Both the position numbers and the translations under genes were made by a program. Shown here piece by piece: positions 26,404 to 34,210 of a DNA stretch of 64,000 nt. Every line of letters begins with the position of its first letter. The first letter of the stretch is position 1. The DNA is from Clostridia bacterium (GTDB lineage Bacteria; Bacillota; Clostridia; Christensenellales; Aristaeellaceae), in contig JAFVVG010000041.1 in assembly GCA_017502305.1 (NCBI GenBank), positions 1 to 64,000 on the forward strand, written 5' to 3'. A model generated the notes under the pieces. That model was not told the DNA's origin and did not search any database. It saw nothing but the letters and a program-made list of their open reading frames with translations.

Positions 26404-26692
26404 GCTCGCCGTCGCCTCCGTCCGGCGGGAGCGCCGCGATGGTCTCCTGGAGCTGCTTGGCGACCTCCACGGTCAATTGCACCTCCAGCTGGCGCTCCAG
26501 CTGCTTTTGCTTGATGGCCCGTTTCAGGCAATTTTCACTGCGGCACACATAGGCGCCGCGGCCGGGCTTTTTGCCCACCGGATCCAGCGATACCTCGCCC
26601 TCCGGGGAGCGCACCACACGGATCAACTCTCGCTTGGGCTTCATTTCCCGGCATCCCACGCACATGCGCATGGGCACCTTCTTGGGTTTCAT
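26396..26692 (-). CDS. ylxR: YlxR-family RNA-binding protein (DUF448)
   Basis: 98 aa, basic, with the family signature MRMCVGCREMKPKRELIRVVR at residues 7-27 and GRGAYVC near 44. The family has been linked to RNase P and to nucleoid or transcription control in Bacillus relatives. The C-terminal ~30 residues are acidic. Canonical position after nusA. Confidence 0.9.
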   Translation of the reverse strand: MKPKKVPMRMCVGCREMKPKRELIRVVRSPEGEVSLDPVGKKPGRGAYVCRSENCLKRAIKQKQLERQLEVQLTVEVAKQLQETIAALPPDGGDGELE

Positions 26693-26711
26693 CGGCGAAC
26701 CTCCCCGCTTG

Positions 26712-27875
26712 TTACAGCGTATCGTCGTCGCCGGCGATATCCATCATGGGGAACTGGTCAAAGCCCTCGTCCTCCATGGGGGGAAGCTCGATATCAGCAT
26801 CCACCATGTCGGTCATCTCAGCGGCCTGGGACTGGGACTTGATGTCGATCTTCCAGCCGGTGAGCTTGGCAGCCAGGCGGGCGTTCTGGCCCTCTTTACC
26901 GATGGCCAGAGACAGCTGGTTATCCGGCACGATCACGCGGCAGGCCTTTTCGTTCTCCGCCACAAACACGCTCAGCACGTGGGCGGGATTCAGGGCGTTG
27001 GCCACAAACTCGGCAGGATCGCTGCTCCACTTGATGATGTCGATCTTCTCGCCCTTGAGCTCGTTCACCACGCGGTCAACACGGCTGCCGCGCTGGCCCA
27101 CGCAGGCGCCCACGGGATCGATCATCATATCGGAGGAGTGCACAGCCATCTTGGTACGGCTGCCGGCCTCGCGGGCGATGGACTTGATGGTCACCACGCC
27201 GCCGGCGATTTCCGGCACTTCCATCTCAAACAGGCGCTTGACCAGGTTGGGATGGATGCGGCTCACGCGGACCTGGGGACCGCGGGGACCCACAGGGCCG
27301 GAGCGGTGCACTTCCAGCACATAGACCTTCACGTGATCGTCGTCGTGGAGGACTTCGCCGGGCATCATTTCGTTCTGCTCCAGCACGCCCTCGGTGCGGC
27401 CCAGCTCCACATACACGGCCTTGGGCTCCACACGCTGCACGATGGCGGTGAGGATCTCGCTTTCCTTCTCGATGTACTCGTCGTAGATCTTGCCGCGCTC
27501 AGCCTCGCGGATGCGCTGCATGATCACCTGCTTGGCCGTCTGGGCAGCCACACGCAGGAAGCCGTTGGGGGTGACATCCACCTCGGCGATGTCGCCCATC
27601 TGGTAGTTGGGGGAGAGCTTGCTGGCCTCCTCCAGGGTGATCTGGCTGCCGGGCTCTTCCACCTCTTCCACAATCAGCTTGCGGGCGAAAACCTGGGCCG
27701 CGCCAGTCTGACGGCTGACGGTGACGGCCAGGTTGGTGGGCACCACGGCGCCCTTGGGCAGGTTCTTGCGATAGGCAGCCTTGAGCGCCTCCTCGATGGT
27801 GGAGAAGAGCATCTCCTCGCTGATTTCCTTTTCCTTTGCAAGAGCCTTGATCGCTTCGATAATTTCGGATTTCAT
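26712..27875 (-). CDS. nusA: transcription termination/antitermination factor NusA
   Basis: 387-aa RNA polymerase-binding factor for pausing, termination and antitermination. N-terminal domain (1-125), S1 domain (~135-200), two KH domains (~205-345; VGQRGSRVDRVV and AIGKEGQNARLAAKLTG). An acidic short tail replaces the longer C-terminal repeats of Proteobacteria, as usual in Firmicutes. Confidence 0.95.
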   Translation of the reverse strand: MKSEIIEAIKALAKEKEISEEMLFSTIEEALKAAYRKNLPKGAVVPTNLAVTVSRQTGAAQVFARKLIVEEVEEPGSQITLEEASKLSPNYQMGDIAEVDVTPNGFLRVAAQTAKQVIMQRIREAERGKIYDEYIEKESEILTAIVQRVEPKAVYVELGRTEGVLEQNEMMPGEVLHDDDHVKVYVLEVHRSGPVGPRGPQVRVSRIHPNLVKRLFEMEVPEIAGGVVTIKSIAREAGSRTKMAVHSSDMMIDPVGACVGQRGSRVDRVVNELKGEKIDIIKWSSDPAEFVANALNPAHVLSVFVAENEKACRVIVPDNQLSLAIGKEGQNARLAAKLTGWKIDIKSQSQAAEMTDMVDADIELPPMEDEGFDQFPMMDIAGDDDTL

Positions 27876-27913
27876 TGTTTTTACCGCCTTCCAGTGCGTA
27901 TTCTATGCGCGGC

Positions 27914-28393
27914 TTATTCGGACAAGTCCACGCTTTCGACACCCTCCATGTCCACCACGGGCTTCACCAGGGCGCAGGCCTTGCGCTCCAGGCGCTTTTC
28001 ACCGGCAGGGGTATCCAGCACGATTTCCTCTTTGGAGAAATCCTGCAGGAAGCCTGTGATCAGCTTCGTGCCGTCCATGGCCTTGAAGAGGTGAACCTCC
28101 ACCTCTGTGCCGATGGCCCGTTCAAAATCCCGGTCCTTCTTCAGCGGACGGTCCACACCCGGGGAGGAAACCTCCAGGAAGTCGTAGTCGTAGGCTTCCA
28201 GCTGGGGCTGAATGGCCCGATGGTATCTTTCGCAGTCGTTGAGGGTAATGCCCTCGGGCTTGTCGATGTAGATGCGCAGATACTTGTCGGCACCTTCCTT
28301 GTCCAGGCACACGTCCACCAGCTCATAGCCCTGCTCGTCTGCCAGGGCCTGGCACTTGGGCGTGACCATCACCGTCAGTTCCGCTTTCGGCAT
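27914..28393 (-). CDS. rimP: ribosome maturation factor RimP
   Basis: 159-aa 30S assembly factor, first gene of the nusA-infB operon. Motifs DKEGADKYLRIYIDKPEG (~30-47), LEVSSPGVDRPL (~76-87). The start ATG 28393 has GAGGTG 11 bases upstream. It is preceded by a long, structured leader and a strong promoter. Confidence 0.93.
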   Translation of the reverse strand: MPKAELTVMVTPKCQALADEQGYELVDVCLDKEGADKYLRIYIDKPEGITLNDCERYHRAIQPQLEAYDYDFLEVSSPGVDRPLKKDRDFERAIGTEVEVHLFKAMDGTKLITGFLQDFSKEEIVLDTPAGEKRLERKACALVKPVVDMEGVESVDLSE

Positions 28394-28622
28394 AGGGTTG
28401 AATTCACCTCACAATTAACAGTTTCTTCCAGAAAGGCAACATAAAAGAGTGGCCAACATAAGCCTCACAGCCACGGGCACAGCAAGCACTCCGGCAGGAA
28501 ACAACCGGATGCCTGCGGCCACTTGCCGCTCGGCCATGTCCACTCTCTACGTCAAACCCTTCTTTCATTCAATGCGCATTTGCGCAATTCATGCCCGCCT
28601 CGGCAGGCATAGCAAACCATAC
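28394..28622 (-). promoter_or_regulatory. structured 5' leader of the rimP-nusA-infB operon
   Basis: About 229 nt of non-coding RNA between the promoter and rimP. From the 5' end it contains a hairpin TGCC(T)GCC with GGC(G)GGCA (about 28605-28585), an inverted repeat of TGCGCA, and then an outer stem GAGTGG/CCACTC (about 28548-28447) that encloses three hairpins (GCGGC/GCCGC; CCGG/CCGG; GCC/GGC) and ends in TTTT. The closing stem plus T-run looks like an attenuator. No ORF of note. Confidence 0.5.
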
Positions 28623-28628
28623 TCTGGC

Positions 28629-28657
28629 AGTATACCACAACAATTCAGGAAATACAA
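28629..28657 (-). promoter_or_regulatory. sigma-A promoter of the rimP operon
   Basis: TTGTAT (28657-28652), 17-base spacer, TATACT (28634-28629). Confidence 0.75.
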
Positions 28658-28719
28658 GCGTTTTCGGGGAAAAGGAGGTGATTTTTTCGCCCTCTTTTCC
28701 CCGAATGTTGAATTCTCCT

Positions 28720-28748
28720 TTGCCCTTTGGGCGAAGGCGTGCTACAAT
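28720..28748 (+). promoter_or_regulatory. sigma-A promoter of the radical SAM gene
   Basis: TTGCCC (28720-28725), 17-base spacer, TACAAT (28743-28748). GAGGTGAT at 28756-28763 is the ribosome site. Confidence 0.65.
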
Positions 28749-28767
28749 GGGTTTTGAGGTGATCACC

Positions 28768-29646
28768 ATGAACTGCACCCTTTGCCCCCGCCGCTGCGGC
28801 GCCCAGCGCACCGAAAGCGCCGGCCAGGGCTTCTGCCGCCTGCCTGAAACCATGCGCATCGCCCGCATCCAGCCCCATCTGTGGGAAGAGCCGCCCATCA
28901 GCGGCACCCGGGGCACCGGCGCGGTATTTTTCAGCGGCTGCACCCTGCGCTGCGCCTATTGCCAGAACGCGGACATCAGCCACCGGAACCTGGGCCGGGA
29001 TTTCACGCCCCGGCAGCTGGCGGAAAGCCTGCGCCGCCTGGTGGACAGCGGCATGCACTCCATCAGCTTCATCACTGCCACACCCTATGTGGAGAAAATC
29101 CTGGAGACCCTGGATATCTACCGGCCTCCGGTACCCCTGGTATGGAACACCTCCGGCTATGAAACCATCGAAACCCTGCGCAGGCTGGAGGGCGTCATCG
29201 ACGTCTATCTCCCCGACCTGAAGCACTTCTCCCCCGCCATGGGCAAGCTCTGCGCCCAGGCCGGCGATTATTTCGAGGTAACCTCCGCCGCCATTATGGA
29301 AATGTGCCGCCAGACGGGCCCGGCGGTTTATGATGAAAACGGCATGATGCGCCGCGGCGTCATCGTCCGGCACCTGATCCTCCCCGGCCTGACCTCGGAG
29401 AGCATCGCCCTGATGAACTGGATGAAGGAGAACCTGCCTCAGGGCACGCCCCTGAGCCTGATGCGGCAGTATGTGCCCTGCAATGATGTGAGCATCAAGG
29501 GGCTGGACCGTACCATCACCGCCCGGGAATACCACCGCGTCAGGGATCATATGCTGAGCCTGGAGCTGCCTGGTTTCCAACAGGAAGCCGCCTCCGCCAG
29601 CACGGATTTTGTCCCCCTCTTCGGTCAGGAGGAAAGCTATATCTGA
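28768..29646 (+). CDS. radical SAM protein, PflA-like
   Basis: 292-aa radical SAM enzyme: cluster motif CTLRCAYC at about residues 57-64, plus an N-terminal CTLCPRRCG pair of cysteines (3-11) seen in the branch of PflA-like proteins of unknown substrate (COG1313 type). The AdoMet barrel continues to ~260. ATG 28768 is chosen on GAGGTGAT just upstream. No glycyl-radical enzyme gene is near, so the activase role is not supported by context. Confidence 0.82.
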   Translation: MNCTLCPRRCGAQRTESAGQGFCRLPETMRIARIQPHLWEEPPISGTRGTGAVFFSGCTLRCAYCQNADISHRNLGRDFTPRQLAESLRRLVDSGMHSISFITATPYVEKILETLDIYRPPVPLVWNTSGYETIETLRRLEGVIDVYLPDLKHFSPAMGKLCAQAGDYFEVTSAAIMEMCRQTGPAVYDENGMMRRGVIVRHLILPGLTSESIALMNWMKENLPQGTPLSLMRQYVPCNDVSIKGLDRTITAREYHRVRDHMLSLELPGFQQEAASASTDFVPLFGQEESYI

Positions 29647-29654
29647 CACGCGAA

Positions 29655-29680
29655 AAGCCGCCGGATTCACGGCGGCTGCG
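29655..29680 (-). terminator. terminator of the AT-rich orphan gene
   Basis: AGCCGCCG and CGGCGGCT arms around a 6-base loop, followed by TTTT on the minus strand. Confidence 0.7.
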
Positions 29681-29694
29681 AATGGGGATGTTTT

Positions 29695-29730
29695 GACCCG
29701 GCAAATGAAAATCTGCCGGGTCTTTGCTTT
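29695..29730 (+). terminator. terminator of the radical SAM gene
   Basis: GACCCGGCA (29695-29703) pairs with TGCCGGGTC (29714-29722), then TTTGCTTT. Confidence 0.75.
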
Positions 29731-30082
29731 ATGTCAAATCATAGGTAGTGTATCCTAATTGCACAAGCGCTTTTTGTAATTGATGAAATCGCTGTGACCT
29801 GGTTCCCTTAAAAATCTTTTTGCCAAAGAGATTACAAACATAGATTTTCTTAAAATAAATCATTGTTTCCATTCCACTTGTATTTAGGCAAAAATACTTA
29901 CCTGTAATATTTCTATCACCAACACAAGTTCCGTTTGTTGTACCATATTCTTTTTTGTAATTTTCCGCACAAGTATGAAGGTCTATCGTATAAAAGGTTT
30001 TTTCTCTTCTAACAATAATGGTTGCGTCACTTGAATTGATTGCAATTATATCATGATCCAAAACCTTTGGCATTCCGCACAT
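29729..30082 (-). CDS. AT-rich orphan protein
   Basis: 117-aa protein with no family I recognise. It has six Cys (in NLFGKK-, TCVGD-, FCLNT- contexts) and short beta-type stretches (DATIIVRREKTFYTIDLH); no membrane helix. The base composition is far more AT-rich than both neighbours and codons are AT-ending, so recent transfer is likely. ATG 30082 has GGAGG 5 bases upstream; the frame runs open to 30172 without a better start. A TATAAT lies near 30146-30151 on the minus strand. Confidence 0.6.
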   Translation of the reverse strand: MCGMPKVLDHDIIAINSSDATIIVRREKTFYTIDLHTCAENYKKEYGTTNGTCVGDRNITGKYFCLNTSGMETMIYFKKIYVCNLFGKKIFKGTRSQRFHQLQKALVQLGYTTYDLT

Positions 30083-30226
30083 GTTTTCCTCCGTTATTGC
30101 GTGCTTCGCATTTGTGTCTAAAACGCACCGGGAAAGCCCAAAGTCAATTATAGCACGAAATGAATCGTTCAAAGTTGGTCTTGATTACCAATTCCTAACC
30201 ACAACTTCCCTTCACGGCGGCTTTTG

Positions 30227-31669
30227 TTATTCCTCCAGATTGCTCTGGCAGTATTCGATCATTTCCAGCAGAATCTTGCGGGTTTTATATTCCGGCTGTA
30301 CGCTGTATGGCAGAATGCTGTGCAGGAAGAAATTGCGGAACATCCGCAGAAACTCCGGCTGAGTCACCATAAACTCGCTGTGACTGCTTTCCAGGTTATA
30401 GTCGGTTCCGGCCTTGATGATGGAAAGGCCCACGCCCTCATAGCAGATGATTTCCTCATCCCGCATGGAATCCTCATCCTTAAGGAAATGCAGTTTGTAA
30501 TACGGGTTCTCCATGTGCTGGTGCAGCATGGTCCGCAGGGTGAGAAGCCGCTCCTGCATGGTCAGTGTTCGGAATCCCCAGAACTGATCGCTGAGCCGCC
30601 CTGTGCGCACAAACTTCCATACTGCCCGCTGCTTGAACACATGGTGCTGGGCCTGCTTCTTGGCAAAAGCGTTGCTCTGCCGCTGCTTCACCAGTTCTGC
30701 CAATTCGTCTATTTCACCCAAAACGGATGCATTCTCCGCCAAAGGGCCTTCCCGGAGAGCCCTGACCCAGATATCCACCGGCACCTGCTCCATGCCGAAA
30801 TCCGGCTTGATACGATATACCGCCCGGTCCTTTTCCAGGTCGCAGCAATAGCGCAGATAGGCCTCATAGCCGTTTTGCAGATCGGGAATGCCGGCATTGC
30901 GGATGGGCACAGCCGTCTCCCGGGCGCCCGTCATCATGCGATGCACGGTTCCTGCGTCGCCGGGGAAGGAAAAGAACATGCCTTCCCTGCGGCTCTGGAA
31001 AAGCACCAGGTCGTACCAGGGAATGCCATCCTTGTGATATTCACAAACCATCACATCCGCCATGAGAATGCCCTTGGGGTTGCTGAGAATCACTTCCCTT
31101 TCCACAAAGGACATGCCGCCATAGTAACGGGCGTCATGGAGAATGGGCAGTACCGACTGTATGGTCATCACCGTGCGCAGCAGGCTCTGGTCGGAGTACA
31201 TCAGGTGCTCCACCTCCGCCTTGCCCAGGCTGGTCAATTGGGCCAACGCGCCGAAGATGGGCATGGCCTCGCAGTTGAGCACCGTAAAGCGCAGGTCCGT
31301 CATGGGCATGTAGCGCTCCAGCAGGTGCTGCCGGTCGCCGGTATGGGGGTTTACCAGCAGAGGATCCAGCAGGGGCGGATCCTCCCTGAGCAGCTGACGC
31401 AGAATGTCTGTGGCGGCATACTCCGCCCGGCTCAGCTTTTTTCGTTCCAGAATGCGGTTCAGGGCCCCTGTTTCCTCGTCTGTCAGGGCAAGACCCTCGT
31501 GATCCTTCAGCAGCTGGCAGAACCTGCTCACGCTATCGATGTTGGCCTTATCCTGCATGATGCGGGCCACGGATGTCTGGCTTTTGTAGCCCAGTCGGGC
31601 CGCCAGCTCCGCCACGGAAAGACCCCGGCTTTTCTGTATCGCCTGGACGAATTCGCGCATGTCCTGCAT
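30227..31669 (-). CDS. HTH protein of unknown role
   Basis: 480 aa. Residues ~5-60 form an XRE-like helix-turn-helix (LSVAELAARLGYKSQTSVARIMQ). The rest (~70-480) is soluble alpha/beta with no motif I can assign; it contains many Met and aromatic residues and mentions no catalytic signature. The size suggests a DNA-binding regulator with a large ligand-sensing part. ATG 31669 has AGGTGA close upstream. It follows the small membrane gene at 31688 in the same direction. Confidence 0.6.
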   Translation of the reverse strand: MQDMREFVQAIQKSRGLSVAELAARLGYKSQTSVARIMQDKANIDSVSRFCQLLKDHEGLALTDEETGALNRILERKKLSRAEYAATDILRQLLREDPPLLDPLLVNPHTGDRQHLLERYMPMTDLRFTVLNCEAMPIFGALAQLTSLGKAEVEHLMYSDQSLLRTVMTIQSVLPILHDARYYGGMSFVEREVILSNPKGILMADVMVCEYHKDGIPWYDLVLFQSRREGMFFSFPGDAGTVHRMMTGARETAVPIRNAGIPDLQNGYEAYLRYCCDLEKDRAVYRIKPDFGMEQVPVDIWVRALREGPLAENASVLGEIDELAELVKQRQSNAFAKKQAQHHVFKQRAVWKFVRTGRLSDQFWGFRTLTMQERLLTLRTMLHQHMENPYYKLHFLKDEDSMRDEEIICYEGVGLSIIKAGTDYNLESSHSEFMVTQPEFLRMFRNFFLHSILPYSVQPEYKTRKILLEMIEYCQSNLEE

Positions 31670-31687
31670 GGGCTCACCTGCCTTTCG

Positions 31688-32056
31688 TCACTTGCGGGTG
31701 CGGATACACTGGGTGGCCATATAGCTCGTAAAGGCGCATTCCACCAGCACCACCTGGCCATCCCGGGTGGCGAGCATATCAAAAACAGGCAGGGAAAGGG
31801 TGCCCACGCTGTTCAGATACTGATAGACCACCACCGCTGCCAGCAGCAGCGTGGGAATCCACAACAGACCGGCGAAGGGCTCCCGGCGCTTGCCCGCGCC
31901 GGAAATGGGCAACAGCAGCGCCAGGGTGACGCCCAGCAGCAGCCCCTTGAGCACATTGCTCCAGAAGCCCAGGCCGTTCATCACCGGCAGCAGCACGCAC
32001 AAAAGCAGCGCCAGCAGCAGCGGCGCCACCATCACCGTCAGTTTCCGCAGGAACAT
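31688..32056 (-). CDS. small membrane protein after trmD
   Basis: 122 aa with four hydrophobic segments (about residues 7-27, 31-52, 62-80 and a weaker one near 85-95), no conserved family recognised. Start ATG 32056 overlaps the last base of the trmD stop and has GGAGG 7 bases upstream, so it is translated from the end of the rimM-trmD message. Function unknown. Confidence 0.65.
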   Translation of the reverse strand: MFLRKLTVMVAPLLLALLLCVLLPVMNGLGFWSNVLKGLLLGVTLALLLPISGAGKRREPFAGLLWIPTLLLAAVVVYQYLNSVGTLSLPVFDMLATRDGQVVLVECAFTSYMATQCIRTRK

Positions 32057-32775
32057 CACATTTCCTCCAGCATACGCTTTTCCTTGTCGGTCAGTTGAGC
32101 CTTTTCCAGCAAATCGGGCCGGAACTTCTTGGTAGCCCGCAGGGATTCCTGCCGGCGCCAGGCCTTGATCTTCGCGTGATCGCCGGAAAGCAGCACCTCC
32201 GGCACTTCCATGCCATTCAGCTCCCGTGGACGGGTATACTGGGGATACTCCAGCAGACCATCGGAGAAGGACTCCTCCTCCGGGCTTTCGGCAGAACCCA
32301 GCACCCCGGGGATAAACCGCGCCACGCAATCCGTCAGTACCATGGCGGCCAGCTCACCGCCGGTGAGGATATAATCGCCAATGCTGATCTCCTCGTCAAT
32401 GCAGGCGTCCAGCGCCCGCTGATCCACGCCCTCGTAATGGCCGCAGAGCAGGATGAGTTCCTCCTCCGTGGCCAGCTCCCGGGCCTTGGCAGTGGTCAGG
32501 GTGGTACCCCTGGGGCCCATGTAGATGCGTTTGCCGTGGAAATCCTCCCCCATGGCTGCCTTCATGGCGTCCATGATGGGCTGGGCCAGCATCACCATGC
32601 CGGCGCCGCCGCCGAAGGGATAGTCATCGGTGTTCTTGTGCTTGCGGTCGGAAAAGGGACGGATGTCGATGCACTCCACCTCAATCAGCCCCTGCTCCCG
32701 GGCACGGCCCAGGATGCTGGTATTCAGCACGCTTTCGAACATCTCCGGGAAGATGGTCAGGATCTTAATCTTCAA
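32056..32775 (-). CDS. trmD: tRNA (guanine37-N1)-methyltransferase
   Basis: SPOUT methyltransferase protecting the reading frame by m1G37. 239 aa; N-terminus MKIKILTIFPEMFESV, knot region GDYILTGGELAAM (~132-144), YTRP near 185. The start is TTG 32775, inside the last codons of rimM (11-base overlap), with GAGGTGG upstream; no ATG is available at the expected N-terminus. Confidence 0.94.
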   Translation of the reverse strand: MKIKILTIFPEMFESVLNTSILGRAREQGLIEVECIDIRPFSDRKHKNTDDYPFGGGAGMVMLAQPIMDAMKAAMGEDFHGKRIYMGPRGTTLTTAKARELATEEELILLCGHYEGVDQRALDACIDEEISIGDYILTGGELAAMVLTDCVARFIPGVLGSAESPEEESFSDGLLEYPQYTRPRELNGMEVPEVLLSGDHAKIKAWRRQESLRATKKFRPDLLEKAQLTDKEKRMLEEM

Positions 32776-33286
32776 AAACAGCCACCTCTTGCAGCTTTTC
32801 GGTGCAAACGTCGATGCGGCGCTGCGCCACGTCCACGCTGGGGAACACGGCCTTCAGCGCCGGGGCCATGAAGCTTTCCCGGTTCCTGCGGAACACATAC
32901 ACATCCACCGGGCCATGCTGCAGAACATCGGTGAGCTTGCCCAGCACATTGCCGTTCTCGTCCACCGCCTCACAGCCGATCAGGTCGCAGATAAAGGTCT
33001 CATCCTCGCCGGGCTGCACAGTCTGTTCCCGGCGGATGTACAGCTGCGTCCCCCGCAGCCGCTCCACGTCGTTGGGGTTGGCACACGCCCCCAGGGTAAT
33101 GTATGCGAAGCCGTCATGCACCCGTGAGCACCTGGCGGCAATGGGTTCAAAATCATTATCGCGCTGCACGTAAAGCGTTTTCCAGCGCAGGAAATCATCG
33201 GCATCGGCAGCATAGGGCTTCACCTTCGCCTCGCCCCGGATGCCCTGGGGCTTGAGGACCTCGCCGATCATCAAATACTCATTCAT
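32765..33286 (-). CDS. rimM: 16S rRNA processing protein RimM
   Basis: 173-aa 30S maturation factor with an N-terminal RimM barrel (GEVLKPQGIRGEAKV, ~8-22) and C-terminal PRC barrel (~95-170). ATG 33286 has AGGAGA upstream; the open frame continues to 33448 through the intergenic repeat, but that part is not coding-like. Confidence 0.93.
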   Translation of the reverse strand: MNEYLMIGEVLKPQGIRGEAKVKPYAADADDFLRWKTLYVQRDNDFEPIAARCSRVHDGFAYITLGACANPNDVERLRGTQLYIRREQTVQPGEDETFICDLIGCEAVDENGNVLGKLTDVLQHGPVDVYVFRRNRESFMAPALKAVFPSVDVAQRRIDVCTEKLQEVAVFED

Positions 33287-33589
33287 GAAACATTCTCCTT
33301 CAATCGTCCCTCTCCCGCGTCGCGGCGCTCCCGTCGAGCGCCGTGACCCCTGCTGATATGCACCCTGCATGGCACCAAAAGAAGGGAGTCGAGAGGGTGA
33401 GCGATGCGAGCGCCGCCAGTGGCGGAAGCAGCGATCTAAGCGAATCAACCGAAACGAGCAATCGAGCGACAGCGAGAGTGCGACGATTGAGGTTGCGGAT
33501 GAAAGCCCCTTTGGCAGGGTGCAGGGGCAAAGCCCCGCTCAGGGGAGTCCAGAGGGGACGCTGTCCCTTCTGGTGCAAAAAAGGCGGGA
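33287..33589. repeat. hairpin array II, between khpA and rimM
   Basis: No gene. 33314-33359 holds the 46-base core element in reverse orientation (one base different from the copy at 50888-50934). 33364-33500 is rich in short GCGAG-like words without a clear fold. GGGGC/GCCCC with loop AAA is at 33524-33536. CCAGAGGGGAC (33549-33559) pairs with GTCCCTTCTGG (33563-33573) around loop GCT. It lies within the ylxM-to-trmD operon and must be transcribed. Confidence 0.8.
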
Positions 33590-33835
33590 TCAGTTAGATC
33601 CCGCGGATTTCTGGATTTCGACAAAAACAGGCTTGGGGTATTTGGCGGTGGCAGCCTTCACCACGGCGCGGATGGCCTTGGCGATGCGGCCCTGCTTGCC
33701 AATGACTTTGCCCACATCTTCCTCTGCCACGTTCAGGGCGAGGATGACAGCCTCGGGGCCTTCGGTTTCATGCACGCTGACTTGGTCGGGATGATCCACC
33801 AAGGACTGCGCCATGAAGGTAAGTAGTTCTTGCAT
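33590..33835 (-). CDS. khpA: KH-domain RNA-binding protein KhpA
   Basis: 81-aa single KH domain (GxxG loop as IGKQGR, residues ~45-50). KhpA acts with KhpB on RNA related to cell growth and division in Firmicutes. Standard place between rpsP and rimM. Confidence 0.9.
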   Translation of the reverse strand: MQELLTFMAQSLVDHPDQVSVHETEGPEAVILALNVAEEDVGKVIGKQGRIAKAIRAVVKAATAKYPKPVFVEIQKSAGSN

Positions 33836-33885
33836 GGAGACTTCCTTTCTTCATACCGGCAGGGCCGGCGCAGTCTTCATCAGAC

Positions 33886-34134
33886 TTACTTTTCGATGAC
33901 GCCGGTCTTCTTCAGCAGCACACGAACGGTGTCGGTGGGCTGAGCGCCGCAATCCAGCCAATACTTGGCGCGCTCGCCGTCGACCTTGATCTCAGCGGGA
34001 GCGGTCATGGGGTTGTAGTAGCCGATCTCCTCGATGAAGCGGCCGTCACGGGGGGAGGTGGCAGCAGCCACGACAACACGGTAGAAGGGCTTCTTCTTCA
34101 TACCCATTCTCTTCAGACGAATCTTGACAGACAT
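33886..34134 (-). CDS. rpsP: 30S ribosomal protein S16
   Basis: 82 aa, begins [22 protein letters not shown], the universal S16 N-terminus; [12 protein letters not shown] near residue 29. Follows ffh by 76 bases. Confidence 0.97.
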   Translation of the reverse strand: MSVKIRLKRMGMKKKPFYRVVVAAATSPRDGRFIEEIGYYNPMTAPAEIKVDGERAKYWLDCGAQPTDTVRVLLKKTGVIEK

Positions 34135-34210
34135 TGGATTTCCTCCTCAAATTTGTGTGGTAGTGATCTATATGGAAATCATATACGCTGTATATGAGTC
34201 CACGCTTTGG

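Noticed and set aside
22934..26842. 1302-residue open frame opposite infB
   Set aside because: It is the antisense shadow of the Ala/Gly-rich infB gene; it lacks a ribosome site and its composition is that of a reversed GC-rich gene.
28447..28548. tRNA-like cloverleaf in the rimP leader
   Set aside because: Arms have the wrong lengths, there is no TTCGA-type loop and no CCA end.
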